From contig USPT01000029.1 in assembly GCA_900556705.1 (NCBI GenBank), positions 1 to 10,669 of the forward strand: a stretch of DNA of 10,669 nt, in the 5' to 3' direction. Below, piece after piece: positions 1 through 6,823 of this stretch; position 1 is the stretch's first letter; every line of letters starts with the position of its first letter. A model generated the notes under the pieces. It had not been told where the DNA came from. It worked only from the letters and a program-made list of their open reading frames with translations, and searched no databases. The stretch is from an uncultured Collinsella sp. (GTDB taxonomy: Bacteria; Actinomycetota; Coriobacteriia; Coriobacteriales; Coriobacteriaceae). The position numbers and the translations under genes are program-made.

Positions 1-4
1 AACG

Positions 5-1081
5 GTGACGATGGTCCATTTGTCTGACGTGGTGGTGATGAAAGTGTCTAATACCGTTCTCAAACACAAACATGCGACTCGCAACACGTTGGCGCGGAAT
101 AGGATGCTCGCGCGGCTCACGGAGACGGCCAAGCAAGGTGCGCTGCTTGCAACGCATGACAATACCGAGCTCATGTGGCTGCGACGCCATGTTGGAACCG
201 ACGATATCGCGGAGCCCGAGCCGTACCTGTTCTGTTTTCAGCATGATTGGGATGCATTGACGCCGGCAGAGCGAGCGCTGAGGACTATCAAAGGGCTTGC
301 GGAATTTCATCCCGATTGGGCGTTTTGGGGTTATGACGCGGCACTTTTGTGGGGTCTGGAGGTGCCGAATGATCTGCTTGGGCCGCGTTTTCTTGTTAAG
401 ACGGGTTGTTCGGTGACGTTGAGCAGCGGGTGCAGGTTGTTGCGTCCACAGATGGCGGGCGCGCTCGAGCGTGTTGATGGCGTGCGGGTGACGTCGTTTT
501 GGCGCACGGTGGAGGATTGCTTGCTGCGTGCGCTGTTTTCGTATGGCCTGGCGATTGCCGATTCTGCGTTGCGGACAAAGGGCGTATCGCGCGATGACTT
601 TTGTGAGCGGCTTCGTATAGATTGTGAAGGCAAGCACGGGTATCGCAGAGCGCAGGTGATCGCGTCGTATGCGGACGGGCTGTCCGAAAACGGTGGCGAG
701 TCTCGGTTCCGAGCGTTCTTTATTGCATACGGGTTTCTGGTGCCAGAGTTGCAGGTGGAGTTTCGTGATCCGCTCAATCCGAATCAGGTATTTCGAGTCG
801 ACTATTTCTGGAGACTCGAGGACGGGGCGTGCGTGATTGGCGAGCTCGATGGAAAGGGAAAGTATACCCTGCAGGATGGTGGGGATCGGGAGTCGGTCGA
901 CCCATTCGTGGCGGAACGTCAACGGGAGTCCCATCTGACGATGCTCGGACATAAGGTACTGAGGTTTACGTTTGATGAGCTCAAGAACCCGGGGAAGCTG
1001 GCTGAAAAGCTGAGACTGGCGGGCATTCCGCAGCGGGCCGATTTGGCTGAGGAATGGAGACGGCAGTGGTATGGGTGCTGA
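5..1081 (+). CDS. AbiEi/DUF559-like protein with PD-(D/E)XK-type C-terminal domain (possibly 5' partial)
   Basis: This 358-residue soluble protein has no signal peptide or membrane segment. Its layout matches a large actinobacterial family often labelled type IV AbiEi-like or DUF559. Residues about 90-185 resemble the AbiEi-like core, with a WGYDAALLWGL segment and an RTVEDCL segment that match the usual 'sAA.lwGl' and 'RTl.Dla' blocks. Residues about 228-345 look like a Vsr/DUF559 endonuclease fold: E232 in a helix, D266 in RVDYF, then E280-L-D-G-K284 on the next strand, which is a plausible PD-(D/E)XK acidic/lysine set. The family assignment comes from remembered motifs. Nuclease activity is inference. 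The frame is open to the window edge, so the start is uncertain; GTG at 5, ATG at 11 and ATG at 38 are possible and none has a clear Shine-Dalgarno site. No toxin partner (AbiEii) is visible. A palindrome cluster starts 40 nt after the stop. Confidence 0.75.
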   Translation: MTMVHLSDVVVMKVSNTVLKHKHATRNTLARNRMLARLTETAKQGALLATHDNTELMWLRRHVGTDDIAEPEPYLFCFQHDWDALTPAERALRTIKGLAEFHPDWAFWGYDAALLWGLEVPNDLLGPRFLVKTGCSVTLSSGCRLLRPQMAGALERVDGVRVTSFWRTVEDCLLRALFSYGLAIADSALRTKGVSRDDFCERLRIDCEGKHGYRRAQVIASYADGLSENGGESRFRAFFIAYGFLVPELQVEFRDPLNPNQVFRVDYFWRLEDGACVIGELDGKGKYTLQDGGDRESVDPFVAERQRESHLTMLGHKVLRFTFDELKNPGKLAEKLRLAGIPQRADLAEEWRRQWYGC

Positions 1082-1121
1082 GGGGTGCGGCTGACGCGGG
1101 TGTGGTTGTTCCTACCGAGTT

Positions 1122-1341
1122 TGTCTCGATCTGTAACAACAAGGGGCCGTTTGGCCTCGTAACTGTTACAGATCGAGACAGAAGGTTGGCTGCCGCTAAA
1201 AGATCTCAATCTGTAACATCTAGAGGCCGAAAACCTGTCTAACTGTTACAGATCGAGACAAAGGTTGGACGAGGTGCCGAAAGATCTTGTTCTGTAACAT
1301 TTGGCTGCTAAAACCCGGTCCACCTGTTACAGATTGAGACA
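1122..1341. repeat. Palindromic repeat cluster 1 (three units, about 81-bp period)
   Basis: Three inverted-repeat units lie at 1122-1180, 1204-1260 and 1284-1341. Unit 1 has perfect 16-bp arms: TGTCTCGATCTGTAAC at 1122-1137 and its complement at 1165-1180, around a core of about 27 nt that can form its own GGGGCC/GGCCTC stem with a GTTT loop. Unit 2 arms differ at one position. Unit 3 has a decayed left arm and an intact right arm. The linkers between units share AAGGTTGG and a later run of A residues, so the whole block looks tandemly duplicated. The cores of units 2 and 3 read better as the reverse complement of the other cores, suggesting mixed orientation as in REP/BIME elements. Much of the roughly 400-bp gap between the two + strand genes is taken up by this block. 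The remaining 1342-1475 holds no convincing promoter. Confidence 0.9.
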
Positions 1342-1475
1342 TTTCCCGGACGTCGCTGGGGTGGGACTGCAACGCGTTCCGTTCTCCGTATCTCCTCCTT
1401 TCTCCGTTAACCGATATGTCCGCAGCAATCCCGCTGCACTGGGTAATAATGGACAAATGTTCAAGTTAATCGTGA

Positions 1476-1483
1476 GGGAGGAG
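1476..1483 (+). promoter_or_regulatory. Shine-Dalgarno site fixing the amidohydrolase start
   Basis: GGGAGGAG lies six nucleotides before the ATG at 1490. The reading frame is open further upstream, to 1301, but that part overlaps palindromic unit 3 and encodes nothing recognisable. This site therefore decides for the start at 1490 over ATG 1457 and earlier candidates. Confidence 0.85.
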
Positions 1484-1489
1484 CTCGAT

Positions 1490-2860
1490 ATGGCGACTGC
1501 CGATCGTCCCACGTTGTTTATCAATGCGACCGTTCTGGATGGCTCGGAGCATATGGAGCCGCAGCCCGATATGGCCGTGGCCGTCGAGCGCGGTGTCATT
1601 ACCTGGATGGGACCGAGCGCCGTGGCCCAAGCTCCGGCGGGTGCCGAGGTCATCGACCTGGCAGGTGCGTATCTCATGCCGGGTCTCATCAATATGCATG
1701 TGCATCTGTGTGGTTCGGGCAAGCCGGTTTCGGCGGGAGATGCCGGCGCGCTGATGAAGAAGCTCGACAATCCCGTGGGCCGCGCCATCGTGCGCCATAT
1801 CCTCAAGGGCAGCGCCCAACAGCAGATGGCAAGCGGCGTGACCACGGTGCGCGGCGCAGGCGACCCGCTGTTTGCCGACATCGCCGTGCGCAACGCCATC
1901 GACGCCGGTAAGTATCAGGGTCCGCGCCTGGTAGCGCCGGGAACGGGCGTCACGGTGCCGGGTGGCCACGGCGCGGGCTTGTTCGCCCAGGTTGCCAACA
2001 GCCCTGCCGAGGCGGCCGAACAGGTGCGCGACTTGTACGCGCGTGGCGCCGACGTCATCAAGCTGTTCGTGACGGGCGGCGTGTTCGACGCGACCGAAGT
2101 GGGCGAGCCAGGCGTGCTGCGTATGCCGGTTGAGGTTGCCGCCGCGGCGTGCAAGGCGGCGCACGAGGTTGGCCTTCCGGTCATGGCCCATGTCGAGAGC
2201 ACCGAAGGTGTGAAGGCCGCGCTTCAGGCCGGCGTCGACACAATCGAGCACGGCGCTCCGATGACCCCCGAGATCCTGGAACTGTACCGCGGCGCCGCGG
2301 GTACGCAGCTCGAGGGACGCGCGCCGAGCGTTACTTGCACGATCAGCCCCGCATTGCCGTTTGTACTGCTCGATCCGGAGAAGACCCATTCGACCGACAC
2401 GCAAAAGAAGAACGGCGACATCGTGTGCTCGGGCATTATCGAGAGCGCCCGCGCCGCCCTGGATGCCGGCGTCAAGGTGGGTCTGGGCACGGACTCGAGC
2501 TGCCCGTTTGTGACGCAGTACGACATGTGGCGCGAGGTGGCTTACTTTGCCAAGTACGTTGGCGTGAGCAATGCCTTTGCGCTGCACACGGCCACACAGG
2601 TCAATGCCGAGCTGCTGGGTCTGGGCGGTGAGACCGGCACGATCGAGTGCGGCAAGGCGGCCGATATCCTGGTGACGCGCAAGAATCCTCTGGGTGACCT
2701 GGCGGCCCTGCGCGACCCGATGCACGTGATGTGCCGCGGTGACCTGGTGCGCAAGCTGAAGGTCAAGCACATCCCCGAGGTGGACACCGAGCTCGACGCG
2801 ATTATGGCCATGCCGGCAGAAGCCCTGACAGAGGAGCTCGCTCGCGACGGCGTAGCTTAG
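1490..2860 (+). CDS. Imidazolonepropionase-like metal-dependent amidohydrolase (COG1228 type)
   Basis: This 456-residue cytosolic enzyme belongs to the amidohydrolase superfamily and should hydrolyse an amide or peptide-like C-N bond using one or two bound metal ions. The N-terminal beta-sandwich (about 1-63) leads into PGLINMHVH, giving metal ligands H70 and H72. K191 in DVIKLF is in the place of the bridging, possibly carbamylated lysine. H234 (VMAHVES) and H254 (TIEHG) are the next ligands, and D335 in GLGTDSS is the catalytic aspartate. The order and spacing fit the HutI-like group that includes Xaa-Pro and related dipeptidases. The C-terminal GTIECGKAADILV segment closes the sandwich. 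The substrate cannot be told from the sequence. No hut genes or transporters are adjacent, so histidine degradation is unlikely. The gene stands alone, between a palindrome cluster and a strong terminator. Confidence 0.93.
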   Translation: MATADRPTLFINATVLDGSEHMEPQPDMAVAVERGVITWMGPSAVAQAPAGAEVIDLAGAYLMPGLINMHVHLCGSGKPVSAGDAGALMKKLDNPVGRAIVRHILKGSAQQQMASGVTTVRGAGDPLFADIAVRNAIDAGKYQGPRLVAPGTGVTVPGGHGAGLFAQVANSPAEAAEQVRDLYARGADVIKLFVTGGVFDATEVGEPGVLRMPVEVAAAACKAAHEVGLPVMAHVESTEGVKAALQAGVDTIEHGAPMTPEILELYRGAAGTQLEGRAPSVTCTISPALPFVLLDPEKTHSTDTQKKNGDIVCSGIIESARAALDAGVKVGLGTDSSCPFVTQYDMWREVAYFAKYVGVSNAFALHTATQVNAELLGLGGETGTIECGKAADILVTRKNPLGDLAALRDPMHVMCRGDLVRKLKVKHIPEVDTELDAIMAMPAEALTEELARDGVA

Positions 2861-2910
2861 GTGCTGGTGTGACGGGGCGACAGCTTTATCGAATGATGTC
2901 GCTCCATGCA

Positions 2911-2945
2911 AAAAGCCGAGGTCTCAACACGAGGCCTCGGCTTTT
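2911..2945. terminator. Bidirectional intrinsic terminator
   Basis: A 15-bp stem (2911-2925 with 2931-2945, one G-T pair) encloses the five-base loop AACAC. The right side continues into TTTTATTTT, and the left side begins with five A residues that become a U-run on the other strand. It sits between convergent genes, the amidohydrolase ending at 2860 and the zinc-ribbon gene ending at 2968, and should stop transcription from both. Confidence 0.92.
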
Positions 2946-2967
2946 ATTTTGTCCTATGGTGTAGCGG

Positions 2968-3441
2968 CTAGGAGCGCGTCTCCATCTTGGCGTGGCACTT
3001 GGGGCAGGTGACGCGAATCTTGCCCTTGCCCTTGGGGACGGACAGCATCTGGCCGCAGTTGGGGCACTTGAGGTAGGCCGTGGTCTTGCGACCCTTCCAC
3101 ATCTTCTTGGCCGTTCGCTTGGCGCGCTCAAAGTCCTCCTTGCTGGTACCAGCGGCACGCGAAGCGTTTGCGGCCGCAGTCCCGCCGCCCAAGCTGGCGA
3201 CGAACTTGCCTAGGCCGGGGACGTTTGCGGTCGCCGTGACAAAGGCATCGTTCTCCTTGCGGCGGGCGTCGATGTTTTTGGACAGGCCACGCAGCACGCC
3301 GAGTACGATTACGGCGATGGCGATCCAGCTGAGCCACTGAATACGGGCCATCGATCCGATCATCGCGATGACGATTCCAGCAAAGCCCATCACGATGGTG
3401 AGCTCGTCGGCGCCGTTGCGACCCTTCATAAAGTCATTCAT
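2968..3441 (-). CDS. Small membrane protein with C-terminal zinc ribbon
   Basis: This 157-residue protein is unrecognised as a named family. Two hydrophobic segments (about residues 14-32 and 36-51) are separated only by a short charged turn, consistent with a membrane hairpin. A lysine/arginine-rich linker follows (about 100-122). The C-terminus has two CPxC knuckles, C126-P-N-C129 and C146-P-K-C149, which form a typical four-cysteine zinc ribbon. Both ends probably face the cytoplasm, so the ribbon would be internal. It is the last gene in line with csoR, 114 bp downstream of csoR and separated from it by a hairpin. A candidate -10 box (TATAAA, 3477-3482) could give it its own transcript, so membership of the copper operon is not certain. 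A GAAAGG stretch precedes the ATG. Function is unknown: cysteine pairs could bind Zn or Cu, but nothing proves a role in copper handling. Confidence 0.85.
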   Translation of the reverse strand: MNDFMKGRNGADELTIVMGFAGIVIAMIGSMARIQWLSWIAIAVIVLGVLRGLSKNIDARRKENDAFVTATANVPGLGKFVASLGGGTAAANASRAAGTSKEDFERAKRTAKKMWKGRKTTAYLKCPNCGQMLSVPKGKGKIRVTCPKCHAKMETRS

Positions 3442-3476
3442 GCAGAACTGCCTTTCATTTCGCTGTGCTGCACGCC

Positions 3477-3482
3477 TTTATA
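3477..3482 (-). promoter_or_regulatory. Candidate -10 box for the zinc-ribbon gene
   Basis: Read on the minus strand this is TATAAA, 36 nt upstream of the ATG at 3441. No good -35 hexamer is seen; the region 17 nt further up enters the hairpin at 3499-3546. This is a weak call. Confidence 0.35.
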
Positions 3483-3498
3483 CCCCTTTTGGTGCATT

Positions 3499-3546
3499 GG
3501 GGACAGGTTAATCTGCACCAAGGTGGTGTAAACGTACCTGTTCCCC
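3499..3546. repeat. Palindromic element with GGGGACAGGT ends
   Basis: The outer arms are GGGGACAGGT (3499-3508) and ACCTGTTCCCC (3536-3546), complementary apart from one bulged base. Inside is a second stem, TGCACCA with TGGTGTA around AGG. This two-storey hairpin lies just after the csoR stop codon and before the zinc-ribbon gene. From memory, similar GGGGACAGGT palindromes occur as dispersed REP-like elements in Firmicutes and Coriobacteriia. It has no U-tract, so it is not a standard terminator. Confidence 0.75.
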
Positions 3547-3555
3547 TTACGTCAA

Positions 3556-3828
3556 TTACTTGGCGAGCTTGTCGACGACGCGTTCGATCTCAGCGAGCTT
3601 GGCGGCTTTGAGCTCCTCGTCGCCCGATTCGATGGCCGAGGCGACGCAGCCCTCGATGTGTGCCTTCAACACATCGGCGTTGATGCGGGCGATGAGCGCC
3701 TGCGTTGCCATGAGCTGCGTGGAGATGTCGACGCAGTAGCGGTCCTCCTCGACCATCCGCAAGATGCCGTCGATCTGGCCGCGTGCCGTCTTGAGCATGC
3801 GGGTCACCGATTTGTGGTCTGCCATCAT
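3556..3828 (-). CDS. csoR: Copper-sensing transcriptional repressor CsoR
   Basis: This 90-residue all-helical DNA-binding protein of the CsoR/RcnR family (DUF156) represses copper genes until Cu(I) binds. The Cu(I) ligands C32, H57 and C61 have the same spacing (25 and 4) as C36/H61/C65 of Mycobacterium tuberculosis CsoR, and a tyrosine precedes the first cysteine as it does there. Cu(I) sensing is thus better supported than nickel or formaldehyde sensing. The start at 3828 is chosen because GAGGA (3835-3839) lies six bases upstream. An in-frame extension to 4257 runs through copZ in another frame and is spurious. The gene follows copA and copZ on the same strand. The only good operator seen is at the copA promoter, so CsoR would be controlled by its own operon. 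Confidence 0.96.
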   Translation of the reverse strand: MMADHKSVTRMLKTARGQIDGILRMVEEDRYCVDISTQLMATQALIARINADVLKAHIEGCVASAIESGDEELKAAKLAEIERVVDKLAK

Positions 3829-3870
3829 GGCGGGTCCTCGTTTCTGGTCGATCTTCCGGTTGCCCCCGTC

Positions 3871-3936
3871 AGTTGCGGTGAAATACGGACTGTTTAAAGG
3901 CCTAGGGCGGCTCAACATCCGTATTTCACCGCAACT
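3871..3936. repeat. Long perfect inverted repeat between copZ and csoR
   Basis: Perfect 19-bp arms (AGTTGCGGTGAAATACGGA at 3871-3889, complement at 3918-3936) enclose a 28-base loop with a short GCC/GGC stem. It lies in the 134-bp gap between copZ and csoR and has no U-tract on either strand. It shares no sequence with the other palindromes here. It could be a REP-like element or an mRNA-stabilising or attenuating hairpin. Confidence 0.88.
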
Positions 3937-3962
3937 TCTGAGGATTGAGTAGGCGGCGTCTG

Positions 3963-4184
3963 CTACGCGGCGGTCACCGAAAGGGCATGGAACTTTTCGC
4001 CTGCGGCCTCGACGGCGGCGGCGAGCTGCTCGGCGGTCACGGTGTCGGCGCACTCCACCTGGACGGTCTGGGTCTCGTGATCGGCGTCGGCGTCGGTCAC
4101 GCCGGCAACGTTGAGCAGTGCCGTCTCGACAGTAGCGTCGCAGTGGCCGCACATGAGGCCGGAAGTCTTGATTGTGTAACGCAT
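3963..4184 (-). CDS. copZ: CopZ-like copper chaperone (heavy-metal-associated domain)
   Basis: This 73-residue protein is a single HMA domain (beta-alpha-beta-beta-alpha-beta fold) that binds Cu(I) in the cytosol and passes it to CopA and probably CsoR. The metal loop is GLMCGHC, with C12 and C15 as thiol ligands. The usual MxCxxC has leucine or threonine before the first methionine, so GLMCGHC is a normal variant with H14 between the cysteines. Two HMA helices follow the loop and the later SVTAEQLAAAVEAAG-like stretch. The start at 4184 is supported by GAGGA six bases upstream. An open extension to 4295 encodes only a translated hairpin. The gene is 147 bp downstream of copA and 134 bp upstream of csoR, both on the same strand, which is the expected copper operon context. 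Confidence 0.93.
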   Translation of the reverse strand: MRYTIKTSGLMCGHCDATVETALLNVAGVTDADADHETQTVQVECADTVTAEQLAAAVEAAGEKFHALSVTAA

Positions 4185-4209
4185 GGGTATTCCTCTCTGT
4201 TGTGTCGGC

Positions 4210-4303
4210 TTTCCCAGGCACCCGACCTTGACCTTCAAGCCGTCGCTCGCGTACCAAAGTACGCGTCGCTCCTCTTTCAGGTCAATCTCGGGCACCTGGA
4301 AAA
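4210..4303. repeat. About 94-bp imperfect hairpin between copA and copZ
   Basis: The 25-base arms at 4210-4234 and 4279-4303 match at 20 positions, ending in a perfect TTGACCT/AGGTCAA block. An inner stem, GCGTAC with GTACGC around CAAA (4249-4264), caps the structure. It fills most of the copA-copZ gap. Read from the minus strand part of it is open and can be mistaken for an N-terminal extension of copZ. There is no terminator U-run. It is unrelated in sequence to the other palindromes. Confidence 0.8.
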
Positions 4304-4331
4304 CCCGTTCTAAATGGACTTAATGGTGAGC

Positions 4332-6671
4332 CTATTTTGCCACTTTCGGCTTAAAGGTTCGCAGGCGCAGCGCATTGCTTACGACGCAGACACTCGACAG
4401 GCTCATGGCCGCGGCGCCAAACATCGGCGAGAGCTGCCATCCCGTGAGCGGGAAGAACACGCCCGCCGCCAGCGGAATACCGATGCCGTTGTAGAACAGC
4501 GCCCAGAACAGGTCTTGCTTGATGTTGCGAATCGTGGCGCGCGAAAGCTCGATGGCGCGGGCGACGTCCATGAGGTCGCTGCGCATGAGTACCACGTCGG
4601 CTCCCTCCTTGGCGATGTCGGCACCGGTGCCGATGGCAAGGCCCACGTCGGCGCGCGCCAGGGCGGGGGAGTCGTTGATGCCGTCACCCACCATGGCGAC
4701 CTTGCCGCCTGCATCCTGCAGCTCGCGCACGTGGCGCTCCTTGTCGGCGGGAAGGACGTCGGCGATGACCCGCTTGCTGTTCAGTCCCACGCGGCGGGCG
4801 ATCGCTTCGGCCGTCACACGGTTGTCGCCGGTGAGCATGCGCACGTCGACGCCGAGCGAACGCAGCGCGGCGATGGCCTCGGCGCTCGTCTCCTTGACCT
4901 CGTCAGCCACGGCAATGGTGCCAGCAAGCTCGCCGTTCTTGGCAAAGAACAGCGGCGTCTTGCCCTCGGCCGCGAACTGTTCGGCAAGGCCGGCGGGAAC
5001 CTTCACGCCCAGCTCGTCCATCAGACGCACGTTGCCGGCGGCGATGACATTCTGCCCCTCGCGTGCCGTAACGCCTCGCCCGGGCACGGCGGCAAAGTCC
5101 TCGACCATGCGTGCGACGATTCCGCGCGCCTCGCACTCGGCCATAATCGCCTCGGCCAGCGGGTGCTCGCTTGAGCGCTCCAGCGCAGCGGCCAGCTTGA
5201 GCAGCGCCTTTTCGCTCATGGCGGGCGATCCGTCGGCACGCGTGGCTACCACGATATCGGTCACGGCAGGCTTGCCGCGAGTGACCGTTCCCGTCTTATC
5301 GAGCACCACGGTGCCCACGCTGCGCAGATTCTCCAGCGCCTCGGCGCTCTTGAACAGAATGCCCATCTCGGCGCCCTTGCCGGTGCCGACCATAATAGCG
5401 ACGGGCGTGGCCAGACCCAATGCGCACGGACAGCTGATCACCAGCACAGCGACGGCGGAGGTGAGCGCTTCGTTCACGCTACCGGTCAGTGCCATCCACG
5501 CCACGAAGGTCATGGCCGAGATCACGAATACCACGGGTACGAACACGCCGGCGACCTTGTCGGCCATGCGGGCGATGGGCGCCTTGGTGGCGTTGGCGTC
5601 CTCGACGAGCTGGATAATCTTGGCGAGCGACGTGTCGGCGCCCACGCGTGTGGCACGGAAGGTAAACGAGCCGGTGCGGTTGACAGTGGCGGCGTTGACG
5701 GTGTCGCCGGCGGTCTTTTCCACGGGGATGGACTCGCCGGTGAGCGCGCTCTCGTCCACGGCCGAGCTGCCCTCGAGCACCACGCCATCGACAGGGATGG
5801 ACTCGCCGGGGCGCACACGCAGCACCTGGCCGGGAAGGATGCTGTCGACGTCGACGGTGGTCTCGCTGCCGTCCTCTGCCACGACGGTCGCGGTCTTGGG
5901 TGCCAGGTCGATCAGTGCCTCGATGGCGCCGCCAGTTTTGGACTTGCTGCGCGTCTCAAGGTATTTGCCCACGGTGACGAGCGACAAGATCGTGCCGGCG
6001 CTCTCAAAATACAGATTGTCCATGCTCGTCATCATGGCCTCGTGGACCTGGCCCGCGGCTAGCTGGTCGGCCATGATGAACATGGCGTAGATTGACCAGG
6101 CGATGGAGGCGGTGGCGCCCACGGCAATAAGGGCGTCCATGGTGGGCGCGCCGTGCGCGAGCGATTTAAACCCGTTGATAAAGTACGCGTCGTTGACATA
6201 GACGATGGGGATGAGCAGGACGAGCTCGGTGAGGGCGAGCGTCATACTGTGGATATGGTCGGTGAAAATGCCGGGCAGCGGCCAGCCGAGCATGTGCCCC
6301 ATGCCTATGTAGAACAGTGGGATAAGGAATACGATCGAGGCGATGAGGCGGGTGCGCATGGCAGAGGCGGCGGCCTCCAACTTTTTGGTCGGCGACTCCA
6401 TATGGGCGGCGCCGGACCTGGCTTGCGTACTGCCGTTTTGGGCGGCGTCGGTGCCCGTGCTGACGGGCGAGGCCGAGTAGCCAGCGCGATCGACAGCGCT
6501 GCAGATATCGTCGGGGGAGACCTGCGCGGGGTCATAGTCGACCATCATGGAACCGGCGAGCAGGTTGACCGCGACGCTTTGGACGCCGTCGAGCTTGCTG
6601 ACGGCGCGGTCCACGTGCGCCTGGCAAGCGGCGCACGTCATGCCGCCCACATCAAACTTATCTTGAGCCAT
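4332..6671 (-). CDS. copA: Cu(I)-exporting P1B-1-type ATPase
   Basis: This 779-residue membrane pump uses ATP to export Cu(I). One N-terminal HMA domain carries GMTCAAC (C13, C16). Eight membrane segments follow, including two before the CPx block and the pair at the C-terminus. T311-G-E-S314 marks the actuator domain, C414-P-C416 the transport site, D458 in DKTGT the phosphorylated aspartate, H503-P504 the SEHP motif of the nucleotide domain, and G662-DGIND the hinge. TM7 has YN and TM8 has MSLSS, which are the P1B-1 signatures for Cu(I). Length and domain order are normal, with nothing missing. The start at 6671 follows AAAGGAGG by four bases. It is the first gene of the copper operon, with a CsoR-type operator about 60 bp upstream. 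Confidence 0.98.
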   Translation of the reverse strand: MAQDKFDVGGMTCAACQAHVDRAVSKLDGVQSVAVNLLAGSMMVDYDPAQVSPDDICSAVDRAGYSASPVSTGTDAAQNGSTQARSGAAHMESPTKKLEAAASAMRTRLIASIVFLIPLFYIGMGHMLGWPLPGIFTDHIHSMTLALTELVLLIPIVYVNDAYFINGFKSLAHGAPTMDALIAVGATASIAWSIYAMFIMADQLAAGQVHEAMMTSMDNLYFESAGTILSLVTVGKYLETRSKSKTGGAIEALIDLAPKTATVVAEDGSETTVDVDSILPGQVLRVRPGESIPVDGVVLEGSSAVDESALTGESIPVEKTAGDTVNAATVNRTGSFTFRATRVGADTSLAKIIQLVEDANATKAPIARMADKVAGVFVPVVFVISAMTFVAWMALTGSVNEALTSAVAVLVISCPCALGLATPVAIMVGTGKGAEMGILFKSAEALENLRSVGTVVLDKTGTVTRGKPAVTDIVVATRADGSPAMSEKALLKLAAALERSSEHPLAEAIMAECEARGIVARMVEDFAAVPGRGVTAREGQNVIAAGNVRLMDELGVKVPAGLAEQFAAEGKTPLFFAKNGELAGTIAVADEVKETSAEAIAALRSLGVDVRMLTGDNRVTAEAIARRVGLNSKRVIADVLPADKERHVRELQDAGGKVAMVGDGINDSPALARADVGLAIGTGADIAKEGADVVLMRSDLMDVARAIELSRATIRNIKQDLFWALFYNGIGIPLAAGVFFPLTGWQLSPMFGAAAMSLSSVCVVSNALRLRTFKPKVAK

Positions 6672-6718
6672 GGCTCCTCCTTTCTGTGGTTCGGTGTTGA
6701 AAGTGTTAACCTGCCGAT

Positions 6719-6749
6719 ACTATACACCCATACCCCCTGGGGGTGTCCA
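6719..6749 (-). promoter_or_regulatory. copA promoter
   Basis: On the minus strand, TGGACA (6744-6749) is a near-consensus -35 and TATAGT (6719-6724) a good -10, 19 bp apart. The long spacer is filled by the G-tract palindrome at 6732-6744. The leader before the ATG would be about 40 nt. Confidence 0.7.
6732..6744. promoter_or_regulatory. CsoR-type operator
   Basis: ACCCCC-T-GGGGGT is a perfect 6-bp inverted repeat around one base, with TA-rich flanks, matching known CsoR operators (G-tract, short A/T centre). It lies between the -35 and -10 of the copA promoter, so bound CsoR would block polymerase. A CsoR gene is in the same operon. Confidence 0.82.
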
Positions 6750-6823
6750 GTACAGAAAGAAATGTATGACATTTCGTTACAGATGAGGGTGGTTGGTTGG
6801 CCGATGGACCGTCCCTGCCAAAC

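Noticed and set aside
1301..1489. N-terminal extension of the amidohydrolase
   Set aside because: It overlaps a palindromic unit and encodes no conserved sequence; the strong ribosome site is at 1476-1483.
2877..2902. Hairpin GCGACA/TGTCGC after the amidohydrolase
   Set aside because: Only six pairs with a 14-base loop and no U-tract; the true terminator follows at 2911-2945.
1466..2911. Long open frame of 481 codons on the minus strand opposite the amidohydrolase
   Set aside because: It is a shadow of codon bias in high-GC DNA. Its product is low-complexity (His/Arg/Ala-rich), has no family motif, and runs through the terminator region, while the + strand has a complete metal site.
3829..4257. 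N-terminal extension of CsoR
   Set aside because: It is Arg-rich and out of frame with copZ, which it overlaps; CsoR proteins are about 90 residues, and GAGGA supports 3828.
4519..6090. Long open frame of 523 codons on the plus strand opposite copA
   Set aside because: The product is Ser/Ala/Thr-rich with no domain, and the opposite strand encodes an intact CopA.
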